DNA of 64,000 nucleotides from Marinobacter lipolyticus (GTDB taxonomy: Bacteria > Pseudomonadota > Gammaproteobacteria > Pseudomonadales > Oleiphilaceae), in the NCBI RefSeq assembly GCF_018424605.1, contig NZ_QTKT01000014.1, forward strand, positions 1 to 64,000. The letters are read 5' to 3'. The notes under the pieces are model-generated. The model worked only from the letters and a program-made list of their open reading frames with translations. It was not told where the DNA came from and did no database searches. Made by a program: the position numbers and the translations under genes. Of this stretch, positions 27,403 to 36,854 are shown one piece after another. The first letter of the stretch is position 1. Each line of letters begins with the position of its first letter.

Positions 27403-28659
27403 TCAGGTCCGCACGTGGCCGTCGCCGAAAACCACGTACTTCTGGGACGTAAGCCCCTCCAGGCCCACCGGACCGCGGGCGTGGATCTTGTCGGTGGAGA
27501 TGCCGATTTCCGCGCCCAACCCGTATTCAAAGCCGTCGGCAAAGCGGGTGGAGGCATTCACCATTACGGAGCTGGAATCCACCTCGGTGATAAAGCGACG
27601 GGCCCGGGTGTAATTCTCGGTGATGATGCTGTCCGTGTGCTGGGAACTGTACCGGTTGATGTGGGTGATGGCACCGTCCAGGCCGTCCACCACGCGCACT
27701 GCCAGAATCGGTGCCAGGTATTCCGCCTCCCAGTCTGCCTCGGTGGCGGCGGTTACTGACGGCACGATCGCCCGGGTACGCTCGCACCCCCTCAGCTCCA
27801 CGCCCTTTTCCGCGAACGCGCCGGCCAGCAGCGGCAGCATATCATCGGCGATCTCGACGTCCACCAGCAAGGTCTCCATGGTGTTACAGGTGCCGTAGCG
27901 ATGGGTCTTGGCGTTGACCGCCACCTTCAGGGCCTTTTCGGGATCGGCATGACTGTCGATGTAAACGTGGCACACCCCGTCCAGGTGCTTGATGACCGGC
28001 ACCCGCGCATCACGGCTGATGCGCTCGATCAGCCCCTTGCCTCCGCGGGGTACGATCACATCGACATACTGCGGCATGGTAATCAGCTCGCCGACGGCGG
28101 CGCGGTCAGTGGTGCTGATCACCTGCACCGACGCTTCCGGCAGACCTGCCTCTGCAAGCCCGCGGGCCAGGCACGCGGCAATGGCCTGGTTGGAATGGAT
28201 CGATTCCGAGCCCCCGCGCAGAATGGTGGCGTTGCCGGACTTGAGGCAAAGGCTGGCGGCTTCCACGGTCACGTTCGGGCGGGATTCGTAGATGATGCCG
28301 ATGACACCCAGGGGCACCCGCATTTTACCCACCTGAATGCCCGACGGACGGTAGGTCATATCGGTAATCACGCCAATCGGGTCCGGCAGCGCAGCAACCT
28401 GCCGCAGACCTTCGATCATGGTATCAATGCGCGGCGCAGTCAGCTCCAGACGATCCAGCATGGCGGAATCAAGACCGTTCTCGCGCCCGCGGGCAAGGTC
28501 CTTTGCGTTGGCCGCGGCCAGCTCGGCGCGGGCAGCGTCCAGTGCCTCGGCGGTCGCCAGCAGGGCACGGTTGCGCACTGCCGTGGTTGAACGGGCCACG
28601 GCGGTGGCTGCCACCCGCGCCTGTTGCCCGACGCCAGCCATGTAAGCTGCAATATCCAT
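27403..28659 (-). CDS. proA: Gamma-glutamyl phosphate reductase ProA
   Basis: A 418-residue aldehyde-dehydrogenase-fold enzyme, the second step of proline synthesis (glutamyl-5-phosphate to glutamate semialdehyde, using NADPH). Catalytic Cys258 is in [25 protein letters not shown] and [11 protein letters not shown] are family signatures. ATG 28659 has AAAGG eight bases upstream. It heads the run proA-nadD-rsfS-rlmH-mrdA-rodA-mltB-rlpA-dacA-ybeD-lipB; its promoter should lie in the roughly 200-base divergent gap before the GGDEF-like gene at 28862. Confidence 0.97.
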   Translation of the reverse strand: MDIAAYMAGVGQQARVAATAVARSTTAVRNRALLATAEALDAARAELAAANAKDLARGRENGLDSAMLDRLELTAPRIDTMIEGLRQVAALPDPIGVITDMTYRPSGIQVGKMRVPLGVIGIIYESRPNVTVEAASLCLKSGNATILRGGSESIHSNQAIAACLARGLAEAGLPEASVQVISTTDRAAVGELITMPQYVDVIVPRGGKGLIERISRDARVPVIKHLDGVCHVYIDSHADPEKALKVAVNAKTHRYGTCNTMETLLVDVEIADDMLPLLAGAFAEKGVELRGCERTRAIVPSVTAATEADWEAEYLAPILAVRVVDGLDGAITHINRYSSQHTDSIITENYTRARRFITEVDSSSVMVNASTRFADGFEYGLGAEIGISTDKIHARGPVGLEGLTSQKYVVFGDGHVRT

Positions 28660-28861
28660 TCGTTTACCTTTCGTTTTGATAGCCAGAATCACAATTCAGG
28701 CAGTAACTTTACCTTTCCCGATTCAAGTACGCATCCCAAACCATTATTATACCGCTGCTGGTGGATTTGCCCGCCACTCACTGAACGGCGACCGGCGCAG
28801 GCTATTCCCCGCAACCTGCGGTATGCTGAAACAAATGGATGTCCGGGAGAGGATGGATACT

Positions 28862-29881
28862 ATGGCCCAGCTGGCCGAAAAATTCCTGTTGAGCCGCCTG
28901 TCGCGCGCCGGAGTGGTTATCCTGGTGGCGATTGCAGTTCTGGCGGGCCTGTCCGGAGACTCCCTGACCGCGGTCACTGCGGTGACCGCTGCCGCTCTGG
29001 TGTTCACCGGGCGCGCGTTTCATCCACACCGGGCCGACGCGCCGTGGCCGGTGGTTAACCGGCTGGTGTTCTGCGGCTTGCTGATGTTGCTGGCCAGCAG
29101 TCTGTGGGCCGGCCCCTGGAGCCTGGTGCACTGGCTGTACGGCGCGCCCCTGCTGGCGTTTGCACTGCTGTCACTGACCTGGGCGTCGCTGGTGACCCTG
29201 GTGTGCTCGCTCCTGGCCATGGGTGCCACCCACTGGTCAGCGGGGCTGCCGGAACGCCATCAGATGATCAGCGCGTTCTTGCTGACCATCATGCTGTCCG
29301 CACTGCTGGTGTTTCTGCGGGAGTACAAATCCCGCCAACTGGCGCCGCTGCGTCGCACCGACGAACTGACCCAGGCGGCCAGCCGCGAATACCTGTCCGC
29401 CGACCTGCACAAAGAGATCCAGCGCAGCGAGCGTGAGGGCACCGAGATGTCGCTCATCATGATCGGCCTGGATACGCACTTGAGCGACAACGATCCCGAT
29501 GCCGATATTCGCTCCATTCTCCCCCGCATCGGTCGTTATCTGCACTCCCAACTGCGGGATTTCGACACCTATTACCGAGTGGCCGACCTGCAGTTTCTGA
29601 TCATCCTGCCGGGCATCTCCACCTCCGACGCCGCCGCACGCGCCGATACCATCCGCAAGGGCCTGCGGGCACTGCTGGTGTCCCACGGCCTGGAACTGAC
29701 GGTGAGCGCAGGCATTGCCGGCCTCAACATCGGCGACAACGCTGACAGCCTGCAACAGTCCGCGGCCAACGCCCTGCGACGGGCCCAACTGCAGGGCGGT
29801 AACCGGGCACAGTCCTACAGTGCCTGGTCACACCCCGCGTCTGCCACCTCGGAATCCGAAACCGGAGGGCCCGCCGCATGA
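28862..29881 (+). CDS. Membrane protein with degenerate GGDEF domain that keeps the RxxD I-site
   Basis: A 339-residue protein with about six membrane helices (roughly 15-160) and a C-terminal GGDEF-fold domain. The domain starts RTDELTQAASREYL (counterpart of DxLTGLxNRRxL), but the active loop reads ADLQF at 241-245 instead of GGDEF, so cyclase activity is not expected. RDFD at 232-235, followed by exactly five residues, preserves the RxxD inhibitory-site motif that binds c-di-GMP. A c-di-GMP receptor role is therefore inferred. Start at ATG 28862 with GAGAGG upstream; ATGs at 28823, 28835 and 28853 are alternatives. It overlaps the next gene by four bases (ATGA). Confidence 0.8.
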   Translation: MAQLAEKFLLSRLSRAGVVILVAIAVLAGLSGDSLTAVTAVTAAALVFTGRAFHPHRADAPWPVVNRLVFCGLLMLLASSLWAGPWSLVHWLYGAPLLAFALLSLTWASLVTLVCSLLAMGATHWSAGLPERHQMISAFLLTIMLSALLVFLREYKSRQLAPLRRTDELTQAASREYLSADLHKEIQRSEREGTEMSLIMIGLDTHLSDNDPDADIRSILPRIGRYLHSQLRDFDTYYRVADLQFLIILPGISTSDAAARADTIRKGLRALLVSHGLELTVSAGIAGLNIGDNADSLQQSAANALRRAQLQGGNRAQSYSAWSHPASATSESETGGPAA

Positions 29882-30876
29882 CCGAGACCCGCCTGCGCAC
29901 GTACACCCATTTGGCCGGTTATTGCCTGGCCAGCCTGTTCATCGCCAGCCTTGCCTTCCAGAACCTGCGTTACGGCTTTTACGGGCTGTTCTATCTGGCC
30001 GCTGGCATGGCAGCACTGACTCTGGCCGGCGCCGGTTACACGTTTCTGTGCCGGCGGCATCAGCTTTCGGCCCCGGGCCACCTGATCATACTGGCGGCGC
30101 TCAACTGCGGCCTGGTGGCGGCCATGTACGCCATGAAAGCGCCGGGCATCAGCCACTGGAGCATGCCGCTGATCCTGCTCAACCTGCTGATTCTGCCCCT
30201 GCGCCAGGGCGTCATCCTGTCGTTGCTGCTGTTGCTGGCACTGGGTGGATTCCTGCTGTTCAGTCAGCCGCTCCAGCCCGCACTCACACTGCTGACCGGC
30301 GGCCTGGCCCTGATCACCATCGGCTCACTGTACATCTGGCACTATAACCACATGGCCCAGTCTGCCGAGGATCTGGCGATCACCGACCCGGTGACGGGTG
30401 CCCATAACGCCCGCTTTCTGGATGAAACCCTGCAGAAAGAGATCAGCCGCGCCATCGCCACCGGGCACAGTCTTTCGGTCATCACCCTTGCCATTGATTA
30501 CGCCGACGAAGCCGAAGACCTGCACGGCAAAAACGGGCTGCAGACGCTCTTCCGCGACGTTACCCAGCACCTGTTCGGCGTGATTCGCGCCGGGGATACG
30601 CTATACACGCTCGATCAGTCGGAGTTTTTCCTGATCCTGCCGTTCACGCCGGAGGAAGGTGTCCGCGTGAGCGCCGAACGTATCCGCCGAACCATTGCCG
30701 AACACAACTGGCCAGTGGTCGGCAAGGCCACCGTCAGCCTCGGCTGCACGACCAGAGGCTCGGGCGACACCCGCACCGACACGCTGCGCAAGCGCGCGCG
30801 GCAGGCCATGGAAGAGGCCCGTAAACGCGGCGCCGATTCGGTCTGGTTCCTGCCGGGAGACGCCACCGGGTCATGA
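29878..30876 (+). CDS. Second membrane protein with degenerate GGDEF domain and intact RxxD I-site
   Basis: A 332-residue paralogue-like neighbour of the preceding gene, with about six membrane helices (roughly 10-158) and a C-terminal GGDEF-fold domain beginning ITDPVTGAHNARFLDE. The active loop is DQSEF at 246-250, lacking the two glycines, so it is probably inactive as a cyclase. RAGD at 237-240 lies exactly five residues before it, the inhibitory-site geometry of active cyclases. The two proteins differ too much to be a recent duplication. The gene overlaps both neighbours by four bases, so all three should be made together. Role as a c-di-GMP sensor is inferred. Confidence 0.8.
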   Translation: MTETRLRTYTHLAGYCLASLFIASLAFQNLRYGFYGLFYLAAGMAALTLAGAGYTFLCRRHQLSAPGHLIILAALNCGLVAAMYAMKAPGISHWSMPLILLNLLILPLRQGVILSLLLLLALGGFLLFSQPLQPALTLLTGGLALITIGSLYIWHYNHMAQSAEDLAITDPVTGAHNARFLDETLQKEISRAIATGHSLSVITLAIDYADEAEDLHGKNGLQTLFRDVTQHLFGVIRAGDTLYTLDQSEFFLILPFTPEEGVRVSAERIRRTIAEHNWPVVGKATVSLGCTTRGSGDTRTDTLRKRARQAMEEARKRGADSVWFLPGDATGS

Positions 30877-32321
30877 GTGGCAACTGGCTGACGTCGCTCT
30901 CCGCCTGGCTCGCCGCCAACCCGGAATGGCTCGCCGTGGCCATGTTTGCAACGGCGTTTGCAGAATCGCTGGCCATTGCCGGCATCCTTATCCCCGGCGT
31001 GGCCATCATCTTTGCGGTTGCGGCGCTGGCGGGCAAGGTCAGCATGCCACTGGGTGAGGTTCTGTTCTGGGCCGCAATGGGCGCCATTCTCGGTGATCTT
31101 GTCAGTTTCGCCCTCGGCCGCCTGTGTCAGGGCAAACTCGACCGGGTCTGGCCGCTGAGCCGCTACCCGCGGATCATCGCAAAGGGCGAGAACTTCTTTT
31201 ACCAGTACGGCGGCATCAGCGTGGTGATCGGGCGATTTGTCGGCCCGGTGCGCCCGGTGATCCCGTTGGTTGCCGGGGCGTTACTGATGCCCTGGCGTCG
31301 GTTCCTGGCGTTCAATCTGGCGTCAGCTGCTGGTTGGGCGCCGGTCTACGTAATCCCGGGTTATCTGGTGGGCAGTGCGCTGGCGTCGGACATGCAGCCG
31401 CCGGCCCACTTCTACCCGGTTCTTGCCATCAGCCTGGGCACCCTGTTACTGATCTATCTCACGGTGTTCCGCTTCCAGCTCGGCCTTGGTCACGACAGCA
31501 AGGCTTACCTCTGGCTGGCCGAACGTATGGCGCGCTACGACGCCACGCACCGCTTCTGGCGGCTTTATTCCAGCGAACGCCCCGCCCAGGCCGGCGAGTT
31601 TCCCCTGCCCTCACTTTCTCTTGCCCTGGGCACCACCGCGCTTTTCCTGATCTGGGGCCTGCTCACCACCGGCACGCATTTGCTGCAACCGTTTGACCAG
31701 GCGGTTGCCCAGTGGTTTTCGGTGCTGCGCTATCCGCTGTTCGATCCGTTCATGGTGTTTCTGACGGTCATCGCCGACCTACCGGTACTGATGGCTGCCG
31801 CAGGTCTGCTGTGCCTGGCCCTGGGGTTCCGCGGCTTCTATGGCGCGGCAGTGCATGTCATGCTGGCGGCCGTGGTTACGTTCGCCGTGGTGTGGCTGCT
31901 GAAAACCGCCACCGCCATTCCACGACCTGACGCAGTGCTCGCCCCGCCCGCCTCCGGTGCCTTCCCCAGCGGCCACACGGCGGGCATCACGGTACTCTGC
32001 ACCCTGCTGGCCAGCTTCGTCGCCCGCGAAGGCCGTCATCGCAAGCGCTGGCGGACCTATCTGCTGTTCAGCGCGCCGATCGTGCTAGTGGCGGTGAGCC
32101 GGCTTTATCTCGGGGTCCACTGGTTTACCGATGTGGTGGGGGGGCTGCTTCTGGGGTTGGCGATAACCGGTTATATCCGCGCCAGCTACAGCCGATACGA
32201 CCGCGTGCCGCTGACGGCGGATGTGTCGTTCGTTGCGGCGGCCCTGGCCTGGGGAGGCTGTACCGCCTTCTATGTCTGGCAGCGCTGGCCCGAGGCCGTT
32301 CTGTTCTACTCTCCGCTCTGA
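30873..32321 (+). CDS. DedA-PAP2 fusion membrane phosphatase
   Basis: A 482-residue two-domain inner-membrane protein. Residues 1-200 are a DedA (VTT) domain with ESLAIAGILIPG and GRFVGPVRPVIPLVAG (120-135). Residues 245-440 are a PAP2 phosphatase domain with all three motifs: KTATAIPRP (344-352), PSGH (365-368) and SRLYLGVHWFTD (409-420, His416 as nucleophile). DedA proteins handle lipid carriers such as undecaprenyl phosphate, and PAP2 enzymes dephosphorylate lipid or undecaprenyl pyrophosphates, so a combined flip-and-dephosphorylate role is plausible. It overlaps the preceding degenerate-GGDEF gene by four bases, which suggests c-di-GMP-linked control. Confidence 0.9.
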   Translation: MSGNWLTSLSAWLAANPEWLAVAMFATAFAESLAIAGILIPGVAIIFAVAALAGKVSMPLGEVLFWAAMGAILGDLVSFALGRLCQGKLDRVWPLSRYPRIIAKGENFFYQYGGISVVIGRFVGPVRPVIPLVAGALLMPWRRFLAFNLASAAGWAPVYVIPGYLVGSALASDMQPPAHFYPVLAISLGTLLLIYLTVFRFQLGLGHDSKAYLWLAERMARYDATHRFWRLYSSERPAQAGEFPLPSLSLALGTTALFLIWGLLTTGTHLLQPFDQAVAQWFSVLRYPLFDPFMVFLTVIADLPVLMAAAGLLCLALGFRGFYGAAVHVMLAAVVTFAVVWLLKTATAIPRPDAVLAPPASGAFPSGHTAGITVLCTLLASFVAREGRHRKRWRTYLLFSAPIVLVAVSRLYLGVHWFTDVVGGLLLGLAITGYIRASYSRYDRVPLTADVSFVAAALAWGGCTAFYVWQRWPEAVLFYSPL

Positions 32322-32345
32322 CGATGCCGCCGGGGAGCGGGCGTG

Positions 32346-32924
32346 TCAGTCCTGCTCGAGCGCTTCCAGCAGCGTCTGCAGCCGACTCAGGCGCGCCAGC
32401 GGGTCCTGCAGTTCCACCAACCGCTGCTTTTCCTGCTTGTCCAGCGGCAGCAACTCGGTGAGCCGCCAGCCCACGTCACGGGCGTCCTGGTAGTCGACCT
32501 TCATGTCCAGATCACGGATAACCGGATGCCGGAACAACGCTCTGAGCACAGAAGGCAGTTCGGTATAGCGTTCGGGCACCTCGCATTCGGCCTCGTCCAT
32601 CAGGCATTCGACATCGCCAAGGTTGAGACCGTCCGGCGCCTGCCAGCTGCGCACCACCGACACCTTGCCCTCCCCTTCCACGGTGATGCCCAGCAGGCCG
32701 TTCTCAAGCTGCTGGAAATCGATGATGCGGACGTAGGTGCCAATATCGTAGAAGGCCGCCTCTTTCTTGGTTTCCAGACCTTCACGCAGCAGCACCACGA
32801 CAAAGCCCCGATCCTCCTTCAAACAGCGGGTCAGCATGTCGATGTAACGGGGCTCGAACAGCTGCAGAGGAATCCGCCCTTTCGGCAATACGATCGAGTT
32901 CAATGGAAAGAGGGGTACGTTCAT
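32346..32924 (-). CDS. LON peptidase substrate-binding-domain protein
   Basis: A 192-residue stand-alone homologue of the N-terminal domain of Lon protease (PF02190-type). The start MNVPLFPLNSIVLPKG and LQLFEPRYIDML are family signatures, and the C-terminal third is helical (LSRLQTLLEALEQD). It lacks both the AAA and peptidase domains. The function of such proteins is unsettled; substrate binding is inferred only by homology. ATG 32924 fits family N-termini; a GTG at 32939 is the alternative. Its stop lies 25 bases from the convergent DedA-PAP2 gene and it is followed by no same-strand gene. Confidence 0.88.
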   Translation of the reverse strand: MNVPLFPLNSIVLPKGRIPLQLFEPRYIDMLTRCLKEDRGFVVVLLREGLETKKEAAFYDIGTYVRIIDFQQLENGLLGITVEGEGKVSVVRSWQAPDGLNLGDVECLMDEAECEVPERYTELPSVLRALFRHPVIRDLDMKVDYQDARDVGWRLTELLPLDKQEKQRLVELQDPLARLSRLQTLLEALEQD

Positions 32925-32974
32925 CGGGACAACGGGCACCTTTGAGTTAGCTCCGAAATTACCATCATGCAGCC

Positions 32975-34231
32975 TCAGTGTATCGACAGCAGCTTGTGAA
33001 CCTCTTCCACCCTCGCGCGGGCTTCCGTCAGCAGCTGCAGGCTGCGCGATGCATTCAGTTCCAGTTCGCCCAGTCTCCGGTAGGCCGGTACCTCGTCAAA
33101 TGCGGGCAAACTGGCATTCTGACTGGAACCGATCATGGAGTGCAACTGGGCGACAATCACCACATCCACCAACTGAGGCTCGGGATCACGGCTCTCATAG
33201 CCCCAATCCTCGGCGTGGCGAACCGCTTCGGTGAACGAGGCGGGGAACGACCAGCTCTCCAGCATTGCCGTGCCCACGTCCGCACGAAGTTCCGCTACCG
33301 CATGGGCCAGATTGGCCTGATCCGCAAACAGGTTAACGTGATGTTCCGCCTGAACCAGCACCGGCACCACCCCGATATCGTGCAGCAACCCCGCCAGCAT
33401 GGCTTCCTCAGGGTTCAGGCGCGTAGCACCGTCGGCCAACACCCAGCTCAGGGCCGCGACCTCACGGGAATGGCGCCAGAGCCGATCCATTTCTTTCTGC
33501 AGCGCCGGCTGCCGGGTCTTGAACACTTCCCGCAGCGCGAACACGGTGACCAGTTGACGGGTGGTGCGCATCCCCAGCCTGACCACCGCCTCGCGCACGT
33601 TGCGGACATCACTGAACCCGCGGTACAGGGGACTGTTACTGGCGCGCACCAGCTTTGCCGCCATCGCCGGATCCGCCGCCACCCCCTGTGCGACCTGGTT
33701 GGCACTGGAGTCGTCGCGATCCACGAGACGGCGCACCTTCCAGGCCACATCCGGCACACTGGGCAGGCTGATCTGATTGGAGCGCAATTCAGCGTAGAAC
33801 TCCATCAGCAGATGGTGTTCCTCACTCTCCCCACTGTCGACATCATCGCCCGCCTCCATTTCCGCCTGACGAACAGGCGCGGCACGCAGTAACTGATTGA
33901 GAATATCCTGTTCCACCACCAGCAACTCGCATGGGCGCACCGCCGTCACGTTATACATGCGCGGCTGCAAGCGAGCGATGGGATTGACGGCTTTCTCGCC
34001 GTCGGCATCAATCAGCGATTTGCGACCGTCCGCGGATTCCAGTTCCACCACTCCGGCCACCAGGAACAGGTCCATGCCGTCACGAACACCCCGTTCCGCC
34101 ACTTTCTGACCCGGGCCGTGAACCCTGCGCTCGGCACGGCTGGCCAGAACAACCAGCTGTTCATCCGTCAGCCGGTTCAGCGGCTGAAACTGTCTGAGGC
34201 GACTCAGCGGCAGGCTTTCCTGGCCAGCCAT
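32975..34231 (-). CDS. HDOD-domain signalling protein with cyclic-nucleotide-binding-like domain
   Basis: A 418-residue cytoplasmic protein. Residues about 10-125 resemble a CRP-type nucleotide-binding beta roll (LTDEQLVVLASRAERR, GMDLFLVAGVVELES); residues about 150-350 are an HDOD domain (LPSVPDVAWKVRRLV, LVRASNSPLYRG, AGLLHDIGVVPVLV). HDOD proteins are non-enzymatic relatives of HD-GYP domains and act as scaffolds in motility, DNA damage or c-di-GMP pathways. No GYP motif is present. ATG 34231 has AGGAG six bases upstream, while the upstream ATG 34237 overlaps that site. It is transcribed alone, divergent from ilvD. Confidence 0.87.
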   Translation of the reverse strand: MAGQESLPLSRLRQFQPLNRLTDEQLVVLASRAERRVHGPGQKVAERGVRDGMDLFLVAGVVELESADGRKSLIDADGEKAVNPIARLQPRMYNVTAVRPCELLVVEQDILNQLLRAAPVRQAEMEAGDDVDSGESEEHHLLMEFYAELRSNQISLPSVPDVAWKVRRLVDRDDSSANQVAQGVAADPAMAAKLVRASNSPLYRGFSDVRNVREAVVRLGMRTTRQLVTVFALREVFKTRQPALQKEMDRLWRHSREVAALSWVLADGATRLNPEEAMLAGLLHDIGVVPVLVQAEHHVNLFADQANLAHAVAELRADVGTAMLESWSFPASFTEAVRHAEDWGYESRDPEPQLVDVVIVAQLHSMIGSSQNASLPAFDEVPAYRRLGELELNASRSLQLLTEARARVEEVHKLLSIH

Positions 34232-34401
34232 AAACATCTCCTTTAACGGCGCTCGTTTCCGTATCCAGACGCTACGGTTCTTTCCCTTCGTTACCTATTG
34301 TAAACACGGACCCGCAAAACAACCATGCGATCAGGGTCGAATCTGGTATCCTTTGCCCCTTCCATTCTGAACACAGGCAACAACAGAGAGACCAGAAGCC
34401 C

Positions 34402-36237
34402 ATGCCTCAGTATCGTTCGCGGACATCCACCGCAGGCCGTAACATGGCCGGTGCCCGTGCGCTCTGGCGCGCCACCGGCATGAAAGATGACGATTTCGGC
34501 AAGCCGATCATTGCGGTTGCCAACTCTTTTACCCAGTTCGTTCCCGGCCACGTTCATCTGAAGGATCTGGGCCAGCTGGTCTGCCGCGAAATCGAGGCGG
34601 CCGGTGGTGTTGCCAAAGAATTCAATACCATCGCCGTGGACGACGGGATCGCCATGGGGCACGACGGCATGCTGTACTCCCTGCCATCCCGCGAGATTAT
34701 TGCCGACTCGGTGGAGTACATGGTCAACGCCCACTGCGCCGATGCGCTGGTGTGTATCTCCAACTGCGACAAGATCACCCCGGGCATGCTGATGGCCGCC
34801 ATGCGCCTCAACATTCCGACCATCTTTGTATCGGGCGGCCCGATGGAGGCCGGCAAGACCAAGCTGTCCGAGCACAAGCTTGACCTGGTGGACGCCATGG
34901 TGATTGCCGCCGACCCCAACGCCGATGATGAAACCGTGGCCGAATACGAGCGCAGTGCCTGCCCCACCTGTGGCTCCTGCTCCGGTATGTTCACCGCCAA
35001 TTCCATGAACTGCCTGACCGAGGCCATCGGTCTGGCACTGCCGGGCAACGGCTCGCTGCTGGCCACCCACGCCGACCGGGAACAGCTGTTCCTGAAGGCC
35101 GGCCGACAGATTGTGGAGAATGCCAGACGCTATTACGAGCAGGACGACGCCAGTGTGCTGCCACTGAGCATTGCCTCCATGGCCGCGTTTGAGAATGCCA
35201 TGGTGATGGACATCGCCATGGGCGGCTCCACCAACACCATTCTGCATCTGCTGGCTGCCGCGCAGGAAGGCGGCGTGCCCTTCACTCTGAACGAAATCGA
35301 CCAGCTCTCCCGCAAGGTGCCCCAGCTCTGCAAGGTGGCCCCCAACTCCCCCAAATACCACATGGAAGACGTTCACCGTGCCGGTGGCATCATGGGGATT
35401 CTCGGTGAGCTGGAGCGTGGCGGGCTGATCAACACCGATCTGCCGACGGTGCACAGCAAGACCATGCGCGAAGCCCTGGAAACCTGGGACATCATGCGCA
35501 AGCCGCCAGCTGAAGTGGTGGAGATGTACAAGGCTGGCCCGGCCGGCATCCCGACCCAGACGGCGTTCAGCCAGAGCACACGCTGGCCGTCGCTGGATGG
35601 TGACCGGGAAACCGGGTGCATCCGCGCGGTGGAACACGCCTACTCGGCCGAGGGTGGTCTGGCGGTGCTCTATGGCAATATCGCCCTGGACGGCTGCGTG
35701 GTCAAAACCGCCGGGGTGGACGAAAGCATTTATGTCTTCGAAGGCAGGGCCCGCGTTTTCGAAAGCCAGGACTCCGCGGTTGCCGGAATCCTGAGCGACG
35801 AAGTGAAGGCCGGCGAAGTGGTCATCATCCGCTACGAGGGCCCCAAGGGTGGTCCCGGCATGCAGGAGATGCTGTATCCGACCAGCTACCTCAAATCCAA
35901 GGGCCTGGGCAAGGACTGTGCCCTGCTGACCGATGGCCGGTTCTCCGGCGGCACCTCCGGGCTCTCCATTGGCCACGCGTCGCCGGAAGCTGCCGCCGGC
36001 GGTGCGATTGGACTGATCGAGAACGGCGATTTAATTCGCATCGACATCCCCAACCGCAGCATCAACGTGGAACTGGACCAGCACGAACTGGACCGTCGCC
36101 GCGCCGAGCGTGACAGCCGGGGCTGGAAGCCTGAGTTGGCGAGGGATCGCAAGGTGTCTGCGGCGCTCAAGGCCTATGCACTGCTGGCCACCAGCGCTGA
36201 CAAAGGCGCGGTCAGAGATCTCAGCAAGCTCGACTGA
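34402..36237 (+). CDS. ilvD: Dihydroxy-acid dehydratase IlvD
   Basis: A 611-residue iron-sulfur enzyme of valine, isoleucine and pantothenate synthesis that dehydrates 2,3-dihydroxy acids. Cluster cysteines are seen in [12 protein letters not shown] and [39 protein letters not shown] is the C-terminal signature. Length equals E. coli IlvD (616) within a few residues. It is monocistronic, with a strong terminator 18 bases after the stop. A possible -10 TATCCT lies near 34350. No attenuator peptide was seen upstream. Confidence 0.98.
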   Translation: MPQYRSRTSTAGRNMAGARALWRATGMKDDDFGKPIIAVANSFTQFVPGHVHLKDLGQLVCREIEAAGGVAKEFNTIAVDDGIAMGHDGMLYSLPSREIIADSVEYMVNAHCADALVCISNCDKITPGMLMAAMRLNIPTIFVSGGPMEAGKTKLSEHKLDLVDAMVIAADPNADDETVAEYERSACPTCGSCSGMFTANSMNCLTEAIGLALPGNGSLLATHADREQLFLKAGRQIVENARRYYEQDDASVLPLSIASMAAFENAMVMDIAMGGSTNTILHLLAAAQEGGVPFTLNEIDQLSRKVPQLCKVAPNSPKYHMEDVHRAGGIMGILGELERGGLINTDLPTVHSKTMREALETWDIMRKPPAEVVEMYKAGPAGIPTQTAFSQSTRWPSLDGDRETGCIRAVEHAYSAEGGLAVLYGNIALDGCVVKTAGVDESIYVFEGRARVFESQDSAVAGILSDEVKAGEVVIIRYEGPKGGPGMQEMLYPTSYLKSKGLGKDCALLTDGRFSGGTSGLSIGHASPEAAAGGAIGLIENGDLIRIDIPNRSINVELDQHELDRRRAERDSRGWKPELARDRKVSAALKAYALLATSADKGAVRDLSKLD

Positions 36238-36254
36238 GGCCGGTTGCCGCCCAC

Positions 36255-36294
36255 AAAAAAGCCCGCTCAGGCATTACCCCAGGCGGGCTTTTTT
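36255..36294. terminator. Bidirectional Rho-independent terminator between ilvD and a PG-binding protein gene
   Basis: AGCCCGC (36260-36266) pairs with GCGGGCT (36283-36289), with six A before and six T after. It serves ilvD on the plus strand and the minus-strand gene ending at 36308. Confidence 0.9.
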
Positions 36295-36307
36295 AATGGG
36301 TCAAGGA

Positions 36308-36730
36308 TCAGAACAGCGACCAGCCGCCGTCGTCGTCCTCTTCCACCGCATCGTCTTCCTCCGGCGCAGCCTCGGTTTCCGCCGTCGATTCAGAGGCACC
36401 GGTATCGGCGCTGGTGTTGGCATTGGCCGGAGCTTCGGCCGGCTGGGACGCCGCCTCATCCATCGGCACCATACCCAGCGCCGCCTTGGTCGCCTCGTTC
36501 AGCTCCCCCGTCGCCTCCAGGCCCTGATCCTGCTGAAACGAGCGCAGCGCAGAGCGGGTGGCCTCGTCCATCGTACTGTTGACGTTGCCCACTTCATAGC
36601 CGGCACCGTAGAGGGCGTTCTTGAGGGCAACGGTATCGTCCGCCGCGGCCGCGGGGGCTGCAGCGAACGCGAGCGCGGCGGTCAGCGCTGCAATAGCCAG
36701 CGGGTTTCTTGTCGATGTTTTCAAGCGCAT
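36308..36730 (-). CDS. Secreted small protein with peptidoglycan-binding-like domain and acidic tail
   Basis: A 140-residue exported protein. The signal peptide MRLKTSTRNPLAIAALTAAL ends near AAAPAAAA. Residues about 32-80 form a PG_binding_1-like three-helix repeat (VALKNALYGAGYEVGNVNST, ATRSALRSFQQDQGL). The remaining 55 residues are Ala/Glu/Asp-rich and end EEDDDGGWSLF. There are no cysteines and no catalytic domain, so it is presumably a wall-associated or periplasmic adaptor. ATG 36730 has AGGAG six bases upstream. It shares the ilvD terminator and is otherwise isolated. Function unknown. Confidence 0.85.
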   Translation of the reverse strand: MRLKTSTRNPLAIAALTAALAFAAAPAAAADDTVALKNALYGAGYEVGNVNSTMDEATRSALRSFQQDQGLEATGELNEATKAALGMVPMDEAASQPAEAPANANTSADTGASESTAETEAAPEEDDAVEEDDDGGWSLF

Positions 36731-36854
36731 GGAATTCTCCTGGAACTCGCCTGATACCACCTGGGTACCAGTTCTTCTTTTTATGGGTGTGGCGCCTGTC
36801 CCCACTGGGACGGCATGCACGCAAAAGCCTAACATACTTTCGCTCACCGGCGCC

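Noticed and set aside
28862..30876. The two degenerate GGDEF genes as pseudogenes
   Set aside because: Both frames are intact with membrane segments, exact I-site spacing and four-base overlaps with neighbours, which decayed genes would not keep.
34291..35976. A 561-codon open frame antisense to ilvD
   Set aside because: ilvD is unmistakable on the plus strand; the antisense frame is a GC-bias shadow with glycine-rich low-complexity content.
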